From contig NTMA01000091.1 in the NCBI GenBank assembly GCA_002917075.1, positions 104,588 through 168,587 on the forward strand: 64,000 nucleotides of DNA, written 5' to 3'. Positions within the stretch are counted from its first letter, which is position 1. The number at the start of each line of letters is the position of its first letter. The position numbers and the translations under genes are program-made. The stretch is from Hawksworthiomyces lignivorus. Taxonomy: Eukaryota; Ascomycota; Sordariomycetes; Ophiostomatales; Ophiostomataceae. The notes beneath the pieces are model-generated. The model was not told the origin of the DNA. It saw only the letters and a program-made list of their open reading frames with translations, and made no database searches. Of this stretch, positions 9,120 through 21,984 are shown one piece after another.

Positions 9120-12100
9120 ATGCCGCACTCCGACAATGGCGGACCGCTGGTCAAGCGGCAGAAGCTGAACGCCATCTCGAAGCCGCGATCCGAGACGTCG
9201 GCCATTGCTCGCGGATCGAACATTTTTGCGCCGTTTCGGGTAAGCTTCCATCCGGCTCTCGTGTTGAAAAAGTTCTTTTCTTGTACTGACATTTACTCAG
9301 ACCGTCGGACTCGTGTCCCCTACCGGGGTGCCGTTTACCTCAATCCCCCGTGGCAAGACGACCTTCCAGATTACCACCTCGGTCGGCCGCTCTCTGCAGA
9401 CCTATGATCTGAAACGGGGTCTCAACCTCGTTTTCGTTACCCGTCCACAGACGCCACGCGACATAACGGCTACTTATGCGTGGAAAGAAAGGGTGTTTGC
9501 GGCTTGGGGTGGCGGCGAACAAGAAGAGGACGAGGAGGACGAGGAGGACGAGGAGGAGGAAGACGACGACAATGATAACGACAGCCAAAGACGAACAAAT
9601 ACCTCTCAAGGTTTTTGGGTTTTCCAGCGTGGCCGCAAGGTTGCTGAGATTCCGCTGCCGGCGGACCTGAACCAGCCCATCCGTCAGATCCTCATCTTCG
9701 GATCCTGGATTGTCGGCCTCGCACGCACCCGTATCGAGGTCTGGAAGTCATCGACTTATGAGCACTACACGACGCTGCAGCCAACAGCCTCGCAGCCCGG
9801 CAGCAATGAGCTGACCGGCGGCATGTGTACCATGCCGACATATCTGAACAAGCTCTTCGTCGGTCGTGCCGACGGATGGGTGGAGATCTGGAACGTCAGC
9901 GCTGGCAAGCTGGTCTACACCATCCTACCGCCCGCTCCCAACTGTGGGGCTGTAACATGCCTTGAGCCGACTCCGGCGCTATCCCTCCTCGCGATCGCCT
10001 ATTCCACGGGACCGCTGGTCATCCAGGACGTCTTGCACGACCAGACGTTGCTGGCCCTGGATGCCGGCACAGCAGGCGTGACCGGCGACGGCGAGAACGA
10101 CGCACCAGTATGCAGCATCTCCTTTCGAACGGACGGCCGTGGTGCGGGCCAGGACGGCCGCAAGGACGGCGTCATGGCTACGGCGACGACTGCCAACGGC
10201 GACGTGACGTTCTGGGACCTAAACGGCGGGGGCCGGATTATGGGCGTCCTGCGGAGTGCACACAACCCGCCGTCGTCTGTCCCGGAGACAGCTGGCACTG
10301 AAGGGCCCAAGGGTTCTAAGGCGCTCATCGCGAAGGCAACAGCTGCTGCTACGGCCACACCCGTTGTGCGCGGCGGGATCAGCAAGATTGAGTTCCTCCC
10401 AGGCCAGCCGGTGATCGTGACGAGCGGCCTCGACAACTCGCTCCGGTCATGGATCTTCGACGAGACGCCGTTCTCGCCCATCCCGCGGATTCTGCACACG
10501 CGCAGCGGCCACGCGGCGCCTGTCAACTGCCTCGAGTTCCTGCCATCCGACTTTGACGGCGCCGATGCTGGCAACAAGTGGCTGCTGAGCGGTGGCCTCG
10601 ATCGCAGCCTGTGGGGATGGAGTCTGCGGCGCGACGGCCAGAGCAGCGAGCTGAGCCAGGGCAACATCCGGCAGAAGGCCAAGAAGGCGGGCATCCTGTC
10701 GGCGTCGGTGCTGCGGCACGGCCCGACTACGACGCTGGACGATCTGAAAGCGCCTGCGATCACGTGCATCGCATCGTCGCTCAACCGCGACGGCGGCATG
10801 GGCGCGCTGCCCGGCAAGCAGCAAATCTGGCAGAAGGTGGGACTGGACGGGCAGGGCAACCCGCTGAAGAACAAGGGCGGCAAGCCCAGCGATGCCGAGG
10901 TCAGCGGCATGACCGGCTGGGAGAGCGTGGTGACGGCACACAAGGATGACGCGTGGGCGCGGACGTGGTTCTGGGGTCGCAAGCGTGCCGGGCGGTGGGC
11001 ATTCCCGACGGGCGACCGGCAGCACGTTTCAACGGTGGCGATCAGCCCCTGCGGCAGTTTTGCGGTGGTTGGATCAAAGGGCGGCGCCATCGACATGTAC
11101 AACCTGCAGTCTGGCTTGCACCGGCAGCGGTTCCCCTCGCGGTTGACGCCTGCGCAGGCACGGCAGCTCAAAGTGCAGCAGCAGCTTAGGCAGGCGGACA
11201 GTGTGGCACAGCTCCAGAGCCTGGCCACTACGGGTATGTCCTCGGCAGCCTCGGCGAAGCTGGCGAGCCTGGGTCTTAGCCCTGGCGCCGGCCGGCACAC
11301 AAAGGCGGTGACCGGCCTGGTGGTCGACAGCATGGACAAGTATGTGGTCTCGTGCTCCCTCGACGGCATGATCAAGTTCTGGGACTTCTTGACCGGCCAC
11401 CTGATCGACCAAATAGACTGGTCCCCTCTGGGCGTGGCGGTGACGGGCTGCAGGTACCACGCGGCCAATGACTTGCTGGCGTTTGCCTGCGATGACAACA
11501 CGATCCGGATAGTGGATCTGGAGACGCGGAAGACGATCCGTGTGTTGCACGCCGGACAAGTGGCAGACAGAGACAACCGGTCGAGAAATAACATCAACGA
11601 CTTCTGCTTCTCCAACGACGGCCGCTGGATCGTCGCTGTGACACAGGACGATGCGCGCCTGCGCGTCTGGGACCTACCGACTAGCCACCTAATTGACTCA
11701 GTTCTGCTAGACCGCCCAGGTCGCGCTGTGGCGTTTTCAGGTACAGGTGAATACCTAGCAGTGGCGCCTGATGGCGCACTGGGCGTGCACATCTGGACGA
11801 ACACGACGCTGTTTAGGCATGTGCCAACGCGGCAAGTAGTGGAGACGGAGGAGAAAGATACGTTGTCGTCCAAGAAGTCTCGCAAGGGAGTTGTAGCTGG
11901 ACCGACAGCGTCTGGCGAAGGCGGAGTGGGTCTCATTGAGGCGGCTTTCGAAGATGAGGATAGCAAGAGAGAGGCTGGCGAAGAAGACGAGGACGTCGTG
12001 CCCCCGACCAACATCCTTGATCAGCTCAGCGCCGACATGACCACGCTCAGTCTGGTGCCTCGCAGCCGCTGGCAGACGCTGCTGCACCTCGACGTGATCA

Positions 12101-12781
12101 AGCAGCGCAACAAGCCCAAGGAAGCGCCCAAGGCGCCGGAGAAGGCACCGTTCTTCCTTGGCACAGTTGGCTCAGCGGAGGCCGAGGCCGCCTCATTGGT
12201 GGCGGCAGGAGGAGATAAGACTGCAGAAGGTGGTTCGGCTACCAACGGCCCGAACGGTGGTGATCCTGCCAGATCTCGCATCCTCACGCTCGACCACACC
12301 CGCGCCCAGCAGGCATTCTCGTTGAAGCTCCACCAGGGAGCTGCTAACAACGACTGTAAGCTCGTCCCCTGCGACTCTAAAACTTGCCTAAAGAGATTTG
12401 TACGCTCCTGCTAACAATGCAGACACACGTTTTGTGGACCACCTCAAGCAGCTGGGCCCCGCGCAGGCCGACCTGGAGCTCCGCTCGCTCGCGGCGGAGC
12501 ACGGCGAGCTTGCTCTCTTCGTTCGGGCTATGACCAGCCGGCTGCGCGCACGCCGTGACTACGAATTGGTTCAGGCATGGATGACCGTCTTCTTGCGGCT
12601 GCACGGGAGTGTGGCAGTGGGTGTGGAAGGAGAAGATGAAGATGAGGATAGCAGAGGAGACAGCTTCACAGCAGCTTTGAAAGAGTGGAGAGTAGTGCAG
12701 GAGCAAGAGCGAAGCCGACTAGATGCGCTGGTGGGCTACTGCGGCGGCGTGGTGGGATTTTTGCGGAATCCGCGCAGCTAA
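9120..12781 (+). CDS. UTP21: U3 snoRNP / SSU processome WD40 protein Utp21 (WDR36)
   Basis: Three exons (9120-9239, 9301-12355, 12423-12781), introns of 61 and 67 nt, 1177 residues. Utp21 is a tandem WD40 beta-propeller protein of the UTP-B subcomplex needed for 18S rRNA maturation in the nucleolus. Seen here: the N-terminal SNIFAPFRTVGLVSPTGVPF start, repeated WD-type strands (for example VVSCSLDGMIKFWDFLTGHL, DARLRVWDLPTSHLIDSVL) and the C-terminal Utp21 domain from about PPTNILDQLSADMTTLSLV to the end, interrupted by the last intron. The protein is longer than yeast Utp21 (about 940) because of low-complexity insertions, notably an acidic Glu/Asp run near residues 112-137. Exon phases are exact (0 and 1). 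Large open frames on the opposite strand are GC-driven shadows. Confidence 0.95.
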
Positions 12782-14528
12782 GGCAGGTGCTAGTGGGAGC
12801 TTTTTGAACGGTTTACAAAATATATATAATTATGAGCATAGAAGATGGATATTCCTGAATGCCAATAGCATTTCGTTAAAGCGGGCATCCATCCTCCCTA
12901 AAACATCAACTGAGCTTTGTCCCCAGAAATCTTCTTCCCTGAAGTCTACGACGATCTTTTCGAGAGGTAATACGCTTTATTTATCGTCACTGCGAAAGGG
13001 GTTGTTGCACTTATGGCTGTGATTGTCTTACGTATCACCACCAGCGAACCCCCAAAGCCATATGTCATTCTAGGAAAGTGAGCACGTGTGATATTGCTAT
13101 TTTAGGGGGGGGGAGAGAGGGAGGGCGTGTTCCCATCACCTTGCCTTACCGCAAGGCGGGCGTCTCTCGGTGACAGAAAGAAGAAAAGTGATCGATCGGA
13201 CATGAACCCCCATGCGAACCATGCAGTCGGATGGCGGTCCCTTTTTTCCTTTTCCTGGGTGTTCATGCACGCAATCGATAGCTAGAAATAACAACGGAGA
13301 AAGAGAGGACCAGCCAGGCTTTTTATATTGCCTCTATAAAATATAAAAAACTCTGCCAACCGCCCATTTCCTTCTGCTCTTCTACTTTTGTGTCTCACTT
13401 TGCTATTTCGACCCAATTCACAGTTTTTTGGATAGGCAAAAAAACTGTCCTGGCTCCACCAGACCCGCTGTCACAAGTCTACATGTTGCTTACGCTTAAA
13501 AGACGTCTTGACCAATGTGAATTGATTTCCCTACTGCTCAAGCTCTTTTCGCTCCCGCTCCCCGCCACTTCGTGTTACTAGAGGTCGTCTGGTCCATTTT
13601 CGCCCCCTTCTCTACTGGCCAGTCACCCCGTGGCTCTGCTGTGCGCTTCCGATTCGTCGACAGCGGAGGATAACGCCGGCTCTTTCTTGTCGTTTTAAGC
13701 GTCAAAGGAAAACGAATGTGCACTGCGCGTACGGAGAATTGCTCCAAATTCCTTACCAATGCCGGGACATGATCACATTAAAGAAAACGTCATGCCGCAT
13801 AGATATCCCACAATGACAGCCAAACCCGCAAAAAAAAAAGAAAGAAAAAAGGACCAAAAAAAAAAAAAAACTGGCCATGGCCAATGCCAAAACGCAGAAA
13901 TATTGAGCTCACCAGATCCGCGATAAAAGTTATCTCCATGTCCAAGGGCTGTCTAAATACTCAATGGCTTTGTGTATTACGTGCGCACTCCCAATTTCGA
14001 TCTTATCTCAGTAAGGACATTTTGCGACCTTTTTTTTACACCGGTTAGCACGTTCCCTGCCAACGCCAACAAAGGAATTGCATCTCTAACACCTACCTTT
14101 AGCATGACCCGTAGTGTACAACTTCCCGCAGGATGGCTTTTGTCCAGCAGCTAAGCTTCACTATTTTGGAGCAGTTTATTTGACATAGGCAATATGAGTC
14201 CCATTCTCTCCAAGCCCTACAATCGCCCCAATCTTCAATCATTGGACTTCCAAAATTCGCCTCCCCTTCTATTCTAATATCAGATTCGATCTTTTTCTTC
14301 TCCTCCTCTTCTTCTCTTCATCTCCCTTCTCTTGTCGGGTACTCTTCAGCCTGCAAATCGTCGTCTCCCTGGCCAATGCCCGATATCCACATATTACCTG
14401 GACTGTGCGGAACTGACAGCAAAACAATGAACACGGCAAATAAGTCAACAAGACGACTCACTAAGAACCAATAATAGACGAAATTTCTCTCTTTCTGCTC
14501 CTTTGGGCTCTTTGCCTTTTTTTAATAC

Positions 14529-14545
14529 CCTCCGGCCGCCGGAGG
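14529..14545. promoter_or_regulatory. GC-rich inverted repeat upstream of VIP1
   Basis: CCTCCGGC, one C, GCCGGAGG: 8-bp arms around a single base. CGG/CCG triplets in inverted arrangement are the usual half-sites of Zn2Cys6 regulators. It lies 26 bp before a TATA-like box. An 8-bp repeat can occur by chance, so this is only a candidate. Confidence 0.35.
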
Positions 14546-14570
14546 CGCGAGAGAGAGACGGTGTGCAGTC

Positions 14571-14578
14571 TATATAGG
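14571..14578 (+). promoter_or_regulatory. TATA-like element upstream of VIP1
   Basis: TATATAGG is followed by a CT-rich transcript-like stretch leading to the VIP1 ATG at 15313. Assignment is by position and composition. Confidence 0.35.
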
Positions 14579-15221
14579 TTCTAGTTTATAGTTCCTCTTC
14601 TATAGTGCCCTTTCTCTGCCTTTTCTCTAAATCTCTCGCTATCTCCTACGTCTGTCGCCCATCGCGTTCTACGGCCTGGACTCGCCTTGTCATACCGAAA
14701 AAGTTGGTTCTTTTTTTTAGTCTGGCACTTCACCATTAGTTCATTAGCTCCATCCTCACAGGAAAGGATTTCCCTTTTGTCTAGTTTTCGAGTCTTTGGC
14801 TCCCTTTCCGCCACCCGTTGTTTCTTGACAAGCTGAACAAGCTATTTCTCTCCGTTGCTAGCACATGCTCTTGTTCTCTTCTCTTCCTTCTTTTTTTTCC
14901 AACCTCGTATTTGAGAGAAACAAAAAGAGAAGAGCTGTTACCGGGTTTTTTAACGCACCGATAACAGCAATATTAACGCCTCTCCCCCACCCACTGCAGC
15001 TTTCCTTCACAGCTCGCTATCGCAGTTACCATCTCGGCAATCCTTAGTCGCCTTCCTTGGCTTAGGAGGATACTGCCTGGTTGGCCGTTGCTGCCTTTTT
15101 GATATACAATTGGCTTGGTATTTTGAGCATCTTTCTCTTTATCGCCATCGACTTCTTCTCTTCCTCAGCTTTAATTAGACGACGTCACTCGGCGCTTTTC
15201 TGGTGCCATCTACAGTCGAAT

Positions 15222-15242
15222 ACACACACACACACACACACA
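15222..15242. repeat. (AC)n microsatellite in the VIP1 leader
   Basis: About ten AC units directly upstream of the VIP1 start codon. Confidence 0.9.
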
Positions 15243-15312
15243 AAATAAAGAGGGAGCCAAAATCAACTGTCCAAAGACCCTGAATTCTGGGCTGTGAGAC
15301 AGGTCATTTAGC

Positions 15313-18300
15313 ATGTCCCACCCCAGTCTTCCAACTGAGCCCGAAGCGGAACCCCTCCTTGTCACTGATTCAGTCTCTGGCTCTGGGTCGGCTCACCGCT
15401 CTGCTTCTGGATCTGCGGTTGTTGCTGTGGGTACCTCCTCCTCTTCAACCTCTTCGGCCTCACCGACTGCCGCAACACTCCGCACTGAGCATGGCGAAAC
15501 TCCGACTCCAGTTCAACCAAGTCTGGCCGATGCCAATGTTAGTGCTACGGACTCCGCGACTCTAGCAAGCGGGACCGAGCCCGCCACGGCCGCTGGTGTG
15601 ACATTGACTCAAACTTCGGCTTCTACTCCAATCTCGGTCGCAGCTATTCCCCCAACCCCTACTCCAGGTTCTACGCCTGCTCTCTCTGCCTCGGTCACAA
15701 GCCTTCCTCCGTCTCCGACTACGGCCCAGCCGATTTCGGCACCAGCCATTGATGGGCCTTCTGGGCGGGTTGTGTCTCCTCTGGCCATCCAAACAAATGG
15801 AGTTGGCAGTCCAGCCCCGCGCTCCGCACAGCCAGCGCGCTCAAGGAGCCGTGTGAAGCGTCGATTTAGTGGAAGTACAGCACCAAGTAGCCACAGCCCA
15901 AGCAGTGACCGAAACCATCAGCATCACAAAAAGGAGAAGGAAGAAGTACGCAAGGCGCCGCTCGGCATCATTGGTATCTGCGCCCTAGACGCCAAAGCTC
16001 GTAGCAAGCCGAGCCGTAACATTCTGAACCGTCTGATATCTAAGAGCGAATTTGACGTTGTCGTATTTGGCGACAAGGTGATTCTGGACGAAGCAGTTGA
16101 GAACTGGCCAATGTGGTAGGTACCCCTTTCTCTCGAGTCGCAGCTTTGTGTCTCTTCTAAGTTTCATCATTCGATGTTTTCGCCTTCTGACAATAACAGC
16201 GATTATCTGATCTCATTTTATTCGGACGGTTTCCCCTTGGACAAAGCCATTGCCTACGTCAAGGCGCGAAAGCCTTTCTGCGTCAACGATGTTCCGCTTC
16301 AAAAGATTCTTTGGGATCGTCGCGCTTGTCTTCGTCTCCTCGACAAAATTGGCGTGCCTACGCCGCAGCGGCTCGAAGTCACCCGCGATGGCGGACCCTC
16401 TATTCTCACCCCTGACATTGCTCGCCACATCCGCGATATTGGCGGCGTGACACTTGAACCCACTGACCCGGCCAAGAATCCACCCCCTCAGAAAGTCGAA
16501 CTGCTGGACGATGGTGATGTGCTTTGTGTCGACGGCAAGATCATCCGGAAGCCCTTTGTTGAAAAGCCAACCAGCGGTGAAGACCACAACATCATCATTT
16601 ATTTCCCAAAGTCTGCTGGCGGCGGCGCCCGGAAGCTCTTCCGCAAGATTGGAAATAAGAGCTCGGAATATTTTGAAGACCTCAATACCCCCCGAGCCTT
16701 GACTCAACCGAACGACAGCTTCATCTATGAAAAATTTATGCATGTCGAGAACGCTGAGGACGTCAAAGCCTACACTGTGGGCCCTACATACTGCCATGCC
16801 GAGACGCGGAAATCGCCCGTCGTTGATGGCATTGTGCGCCGCAACACGCATGGCAAAGAAATCCGTTATGTCACGCCTCTCAACAACGAGGAGCGAGAAA
16901 TGGCAAGCAAAATCTCAATTGCCTTTGGCCAGCGTGTCTGCGGCTTTGATCTACTTCGCGCCAATGGCAAGAGCTATGTCATTGATGTCAATGGCTGGAG
17001 CTTTGTTAAAGATAACGATGATTACTACGGCCATTGTGCTAACATCCTAAAGGAGATGTTTGTCAATGAAAGGTTGCGAAAGACAGCTGCAGCTGCAGCT
17101 GCGGCAGCAGCAGCGGCGGCGGCGGCAGCGGCGGCAGCGGCGGCGGCGGCGGCGGCAGCGCCTGCAAATACCGCGTCTAGCAGTGCTTTACCAGCAAGTG
17201 TTGCAAGTACCTCGACACCTCCTACATCTTCACCCATGATCCAGGACGGTGAATTCCATAGTGCCACTCAGAAAGAGACTCATCAGAATACGGCAACGGA
17301 CAAGGATATCTCTCAGGGTACTCGATCTGGAAGCAGCGGAAGCCTAGTGTCCAACGTTTTATCTGCCGACAAACAAGAGCAGCGCCATCCACTTCAACCC
17401 CAAGACGTCAACTTTGCCAGTTCTACTACTTTACCACCTTCCAACTCACTATCGGCAGGCTCTCTAATGGTCTCTTCAACGACATCAGCGAGTCTTGCAA
17501 GTACGGACGGTGGTCATAGTATATTTAATGGTAGTATTTCATCGACAGCACCGTCTACTGTGCCTCCAACGCCGAACTTTGGTGATCATCCATTTGAAGA
17601 GGAGGCTGAAAAGCCGCCGCCGCCACCACCAGCCCACGCATGGAAGCTCAAGGGCGTGGTGTCTGTCATTCGCCACGCAGACCGCACTCCGAAACAAAAA
17701 TACAAGTTTACGTTTCACACCGAGCCCTTCATTGAGCTTCTTAAGGGTCATCAGGAAGAGGTGTTACTGATTGGTGAGGCCGCCCTTGCAAGCGTTGCCA
17801 ATGCTGTTGACATCGCAATCCGCGCTGGCATTGAAGACCGCGGAAAGCTGCTGTCGCTCCGTAATGTACTCGTCCGGAAGGGTTCTTGGCCCGGGACCAA
17901 GGTGCAGATCAAGCCAATGTTTCGCAAGAAGAAGACGGTACCTGACGAGCCTGTATTCCCACCGGTAGTGGAACAAGTCGCTGCCAACGACGTCACTCCC
18001 ACTGAAGCCTCGACGATGGTGCCCTCTCCATTTGGAGAACTCAACGACCAGACTAATGTGGCTGACGACCAATATGCGCCAAGATTGCCCCCTCGCCGCC
18101 ATGATTCGCTGTCTGGTGTAACGATGTCCAAGTTTACCGCGGCCGAGAACAGTCTTGTACTTGACAAACTGCAGCTCATTGTCAAATGGGGCGGAGAGCC
18201 GACCCATTCTGCTCGCTACCAGGCACAAGAGTTGGGCGACAACATGCGCAACGACTACCAACTTCTCAACCGTGACATTCTCGAGGAAGTGCACGTTTTC

Positions 18301-20413
18301 AGCAGCTCCGAACGTCGTGTCACCACCAGCGCCCAGATCTGGGCGTCTGCTTTCCTGGGAGAAAAGGACCTGCCAGAAGATTTTATCACTATCCGAAAGG
18401 ATCTCTTGGACGACTCGAATGCCGCCAAGGATGAGATGGACAAGGTCAAGAAGAAGCTCAAAGGCTTGCTCCGCAAAGACAATGAACGCCCGCCGCAGTT
18501 TGCTTGGCCTGACAATATGCCCGAGCCGTCTGAGGTGCAGACGCGTGTCGTTCAGCTGATGAACTTCCATCGCCGAGTCATGCAGTACAATTACACAAAA
18601 CTCAAGGGCCCCAACGGTAGCAGCACTAACCTTAACGGAAGCGGATCTAGCAGCAACGGCATCCCAATACAGTCTCGTACTCCCAGTTTCGAAAAGCCGG
18701 GCACCACCGGCATCCAGACGGCTGCCTCCAGTTCGAGCACCATTCATGGCGGTATCATTGGCGGCCGCCAAAGTACTGACGGCGGATCTAACATTGAGTC
18801 AAGACCAAGCGCTTTGTCACTTAATAGCTCCATCGCGCAGGCCAACGCTGTGAACGGAATCCAGTCGCGCTGGTGTTCTGGCGAAGACGCCGAGCTCTTC
18901 CGGGAACGCTGGGATAAGCTGTTTGCAGAGTTTTGTGATCTGGAAAAGGTTGACCCGAGCAAGATCTCCGAGCTATACGATACGATGAAATTCGACGCTC
19001 TACATAACCGTGCTTTTCTGGAATGGGTGTTTACGCCACCAAAGCATATGCTTGAAGAAGAAGATTGGCTCGGAAATAACAGTTCTAGTGGCAGCAACGG
19101 CAGTGGAAAGACGCCCTCGCCTCATCTTTCGTCGCCCCTCTCGATCCAGAAGGATCCCCAGTCCTCGGCAGCTCCGACGTCACATCCGGCGTCGAACCCA
19201 ACGTCGACCCAAACATCTCCTCCACCCCCATTTTCGATACCAAAAGCTAATTCCGCCCTCGAAGAGCGTTTATCATATGAGAGCGGACGGCCATCAACGG
19301 CTAGCAGCGCGACAAGCCGAACAACTCTTAGTGAAAAAGAACAAAGTGGCAAGGATGTCAAAGCCGATATCCACAACACTAGTAACATCAATACTAGCAC
19401 CGGAAACAGCGGCAGCGGCAGCGGCAGCGGCAGCGGCAGCGGCAGCAGCAGCAACAAAGTCGCCGTCAAGCGCATCTTCCGACGTCGATCGTGGATGACT
19501 GGACTCCGTCACGCTAACGATCCGCCGCCGGCAGAGCAGTACTTTCATCTGTATAAGGGCACCAACAGTTCGAATGTAACCAAGACAGATGCACGCTTCG
19601 AACCGCTACGTGAGCTGTATCAACTGGCCAAAGTGCTCTTTGACTTTATCTGCCCACAAGAATATGGCATTTCTGACAGCGAGAAGCTGGAGATTGGTCT
19701 CCTCACCTCGCTGCCGCTACTCAAAGAGATTGTACAGGATCTCGAAGACATGCAAGCCTCGGACGAAGTCAAGTCCTTCTTTTACTTCACCAAAGAGTCG
19801 CATATCTATACCCTGCTGAATTGCATTTTGGAGGGCGGCATCGAGACCAAGATCACCCGAGCATCCATTCCGGAACTGGACTACCTGTCACAGATCTGCT
19901 TCGAGCTGTATGAGTCCGAAACGAGCCGACCGCAGCGCAACGACATGAGCAGCCCCGGCGGGAGTGGGAGTGATGGCCACGAAAGCGACAGCGCCATCGA
20001 AACCTCGACCTACCAGTACAGCATCCGCATCACCATCAGCCCAGGCTGTCATGTCTACGACCCGCTAGACGTCCAGTTGGATAGCCGCCATTGCATTAGC
20101 TGTGCGCCACGCCGCAGCCTGACTTCACACAATGACTGGAAGACGGTCATTGAGACTCTGCGAGGGCGTTTCCATGAGTACGTCCATGTCATTCAAATAT
20201 AAAGATTCCCTACCTCGTCGTCTGAGAAAGCATGTCGCTAACAAAATTATTAGGGTCAAACTGCCAAAGTCGTTCTTGGCTGTCAATTTATCAGATGCTT
20301 TCACCTTCCAGGAAAAGCAGTCTAGCGACTGTGATGCACAAGACAGCAAGGATGGCCTGGAAATGAAAGCTGCGGCAAAGGCACCAAAGAGTGTTCAGGA
20401 CGCTGACGACTAG
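15313..20413 (+). CDS. VIP1: Diphosphoinositol pentakisphosphate kinase (PPIP5K; Vip1/Asp1)
   Basis: Three exons (15313-16115, 16200-20177, 20254-20413), introns of 84 and 76 nt, 1646 residues. Vip1/Asp1 enzymes make and break 1-position inositol pyrophosphates (1-IP7, IP8), signals for phosphate status, polarity and microtubules. Order seen: a Ser/Thr/Pro-rich N-tail (about 1-210); the ATP-grasp kinase domain (about 215-560) with [60 protein letters not shown] and [20 protein letters not shown]; a 25-Ala run (564-588) and a disordered linker; then the histidine-acid-phosphatase-like domain from [18 protein letters not shown] (RHxDRTP at about 759) and [20 protein letters not shown] to [14 protein letters not shown] and the C-terminus. 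Long Ser/Gly/Asn insertions, including a (GGCAGC)n-coded Gly-Ser run near 19410-19446, make it larger than yeast Vip1 (about 1150). The start is the first ATG in frame. Both enzymatic domains look complete. Confidence 0.95.
17086..17160 (+). repeat. GCN trinucleotide repeat coding 25 alanines in VIP1
   Basis: 75 nt of GCT/GCA/GCG codons encode an uninterrupted run of 25 Ala between the kinase and phosphatase domains. The codons are mixed, so the tract is old or selected at the protein level, not a pure slippage repeat. Confidence 0.9.
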
Positions 20414-21470
20414 TACCAATGGCTAGAATTCGACCTGTCACTTCTTGGAGATCCTCTTTTTTTACCACCTTGGAATTCCAGCGCCACATGTGGATCGAAG
20501 TTTGGATTTGGAGCAGTAACATGATGCCCATGAAGGAAAAGGGTCAAACGAAAATAGGGGAGAAAATGGCCTTAAAAAAAGGCCTAGGTAAGGGCTGTTC
20601 TGGGCTTCTATTTTTTTTCTGCCGTATGGAAATAATCACAGCAAAGGATGAGAGGAGAAACCTATATCGTTCGCTCCTAAAAGGATAACGATTGTGCTTC
20701 GTCTTGGAGCTCGCATTTCATGACGCCATTAAGCTCGGAAGGCGACAAGGTGAGCTTCTGGAGGTTTACCTACCCCGAGGAAAACGCCGAAACGCAATAT
20801 TTGAACTCGGAAAGCAAAGCGAGAGTGGAAGGCCTAAGTATTTAGATAGTGCGAGGTGTGACGGCAAGGTGCATTGCATATGTGCATGTCTTTGCTTTTT
20901 CCTGTTTTCATTTCTTTTTAGTCCTTTTTCTTTACGTACACGCTCGATTGTACGCAAGACATATGCGTTCATAGACTCGGACATATTAGAGTAAGACGAA
21001 GGGAACTAAACTTTCGGTTGCTAGAGAAGCAGCTGTTGGTGGATAGCAATGGGATTATTGGGGATAGAGATGGATACCGGGACAGTGAGTGAGACAGAAA
21101 TAAAATAAGAACCCAGTAGGACGGACGACAAACACAGTGGGGGGAGGTTAAACTGGTAATACTTAGCGAGATGGTTCAAAATAGAGTATAGGCCACGTAC
21201 AAGCACAAGCGCCCTTCCTTTTTTCCATTGTGCTTTTTTAAACAAGTCAATCTGAAATTACGTGTTGGGCTTGCAATATCAAAGCCGGTGGCGTATTATG
21301 AAATCGGTACGCTCGACTTCAGCCCTAGCGATCTGAAACGAGACTGCCAAAAGAACGAACGGCGCTACAATGGAAATCATTAGATTCTAGACGTGTAAGT
21401 CATCATATACATGTAGGAAAGAAAGGACAAGGTAGGGAGGATAAAAAGGAAGAAATGAAAAGGCTTTTGT

Positions 21471-21486
21471 CCCCCCCCCCCCCCCC
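21471..21486. repeat. Poly(C) run, 16 nt
   Basis: Uninterrupted C16 in the desert downstream of VIP1; its length is prone to sequencing error. Confidence 0.9.
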
Positions 21487-21964
21487 ACGCTGTCCCTGTA
21501 AGGAAAAGGCTTAGCAGAGACACGGCTTCGTAGAGTCGGTAGAGGTTCCGTTGAAAAAGCCGTGAAGAGGACTCATCTCATTGCTGGAAATTCAAGCAAA
21601 ACGACAATATGATGTATCACATTTCCAAACATATTAAATCGTTTCACATTGGGAGAAAAAGAAAAATGACAGATGGAATTTTGCAGTTGACATAAACAAC
21701 GAAGGGTCGCAGGAAAATAAACGAAGTTTCTGGCTTTTTTTAATCTTCTGAATCAAGATGCTCGTAACCTCTTTCAAACACGAACTCCCACAGCGAGAAT
21801 GGAAGAGTAGGATGCACCTCTTTATCACAGCCTGTCTCTCCGGCACGAGCGTATTCTACACGATAGGAAGTGATCGAAGTCGGTACCAAAAACGAGAAGA
21901 AATCAAGTTCTCGACAGTGCTCGCTTAATGTTATCTTACCTTACCACACACCACCTTCTTCTTC

Positions 21965-21984
21965 TTTTTTTTTTTTTTTTTTTT
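21965..21984. repeat. Poly(T) run, 20 nt
   Basis: Uninterrupted T20 in non-coding DNA. Confidence 0.9.

Larger units (their letters stand above)
12782..15312. other. VIP1 promoter and long CT-rich leader
   Basis: 2.5 kb with no supported gene. The distal half contains homopurine/homopyrimidine tracts. A GC-rich inverted repeat at 14529-14545 and a TATA-like element at 14571-14578 suggest VIP1 transcription starts near 14600, which would give a leader of about 700 nt. That leader is CT-rich, contains an ATG-initiated 60-codon frame at 14865-15047 (a possible upstream ORF) and ends near an (AC)n tract at 15222-15242. Confidence 0.5.

Noticed and set aside
9999..12014. 671-codon open frame on the minus strand inside UTP21
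   Set aside because: It lies fully antisense to clear WD40 coding sequence in GC-rich DNA, has no recognisable domain and reads as Ser/Arg/Pro-rich shadow.
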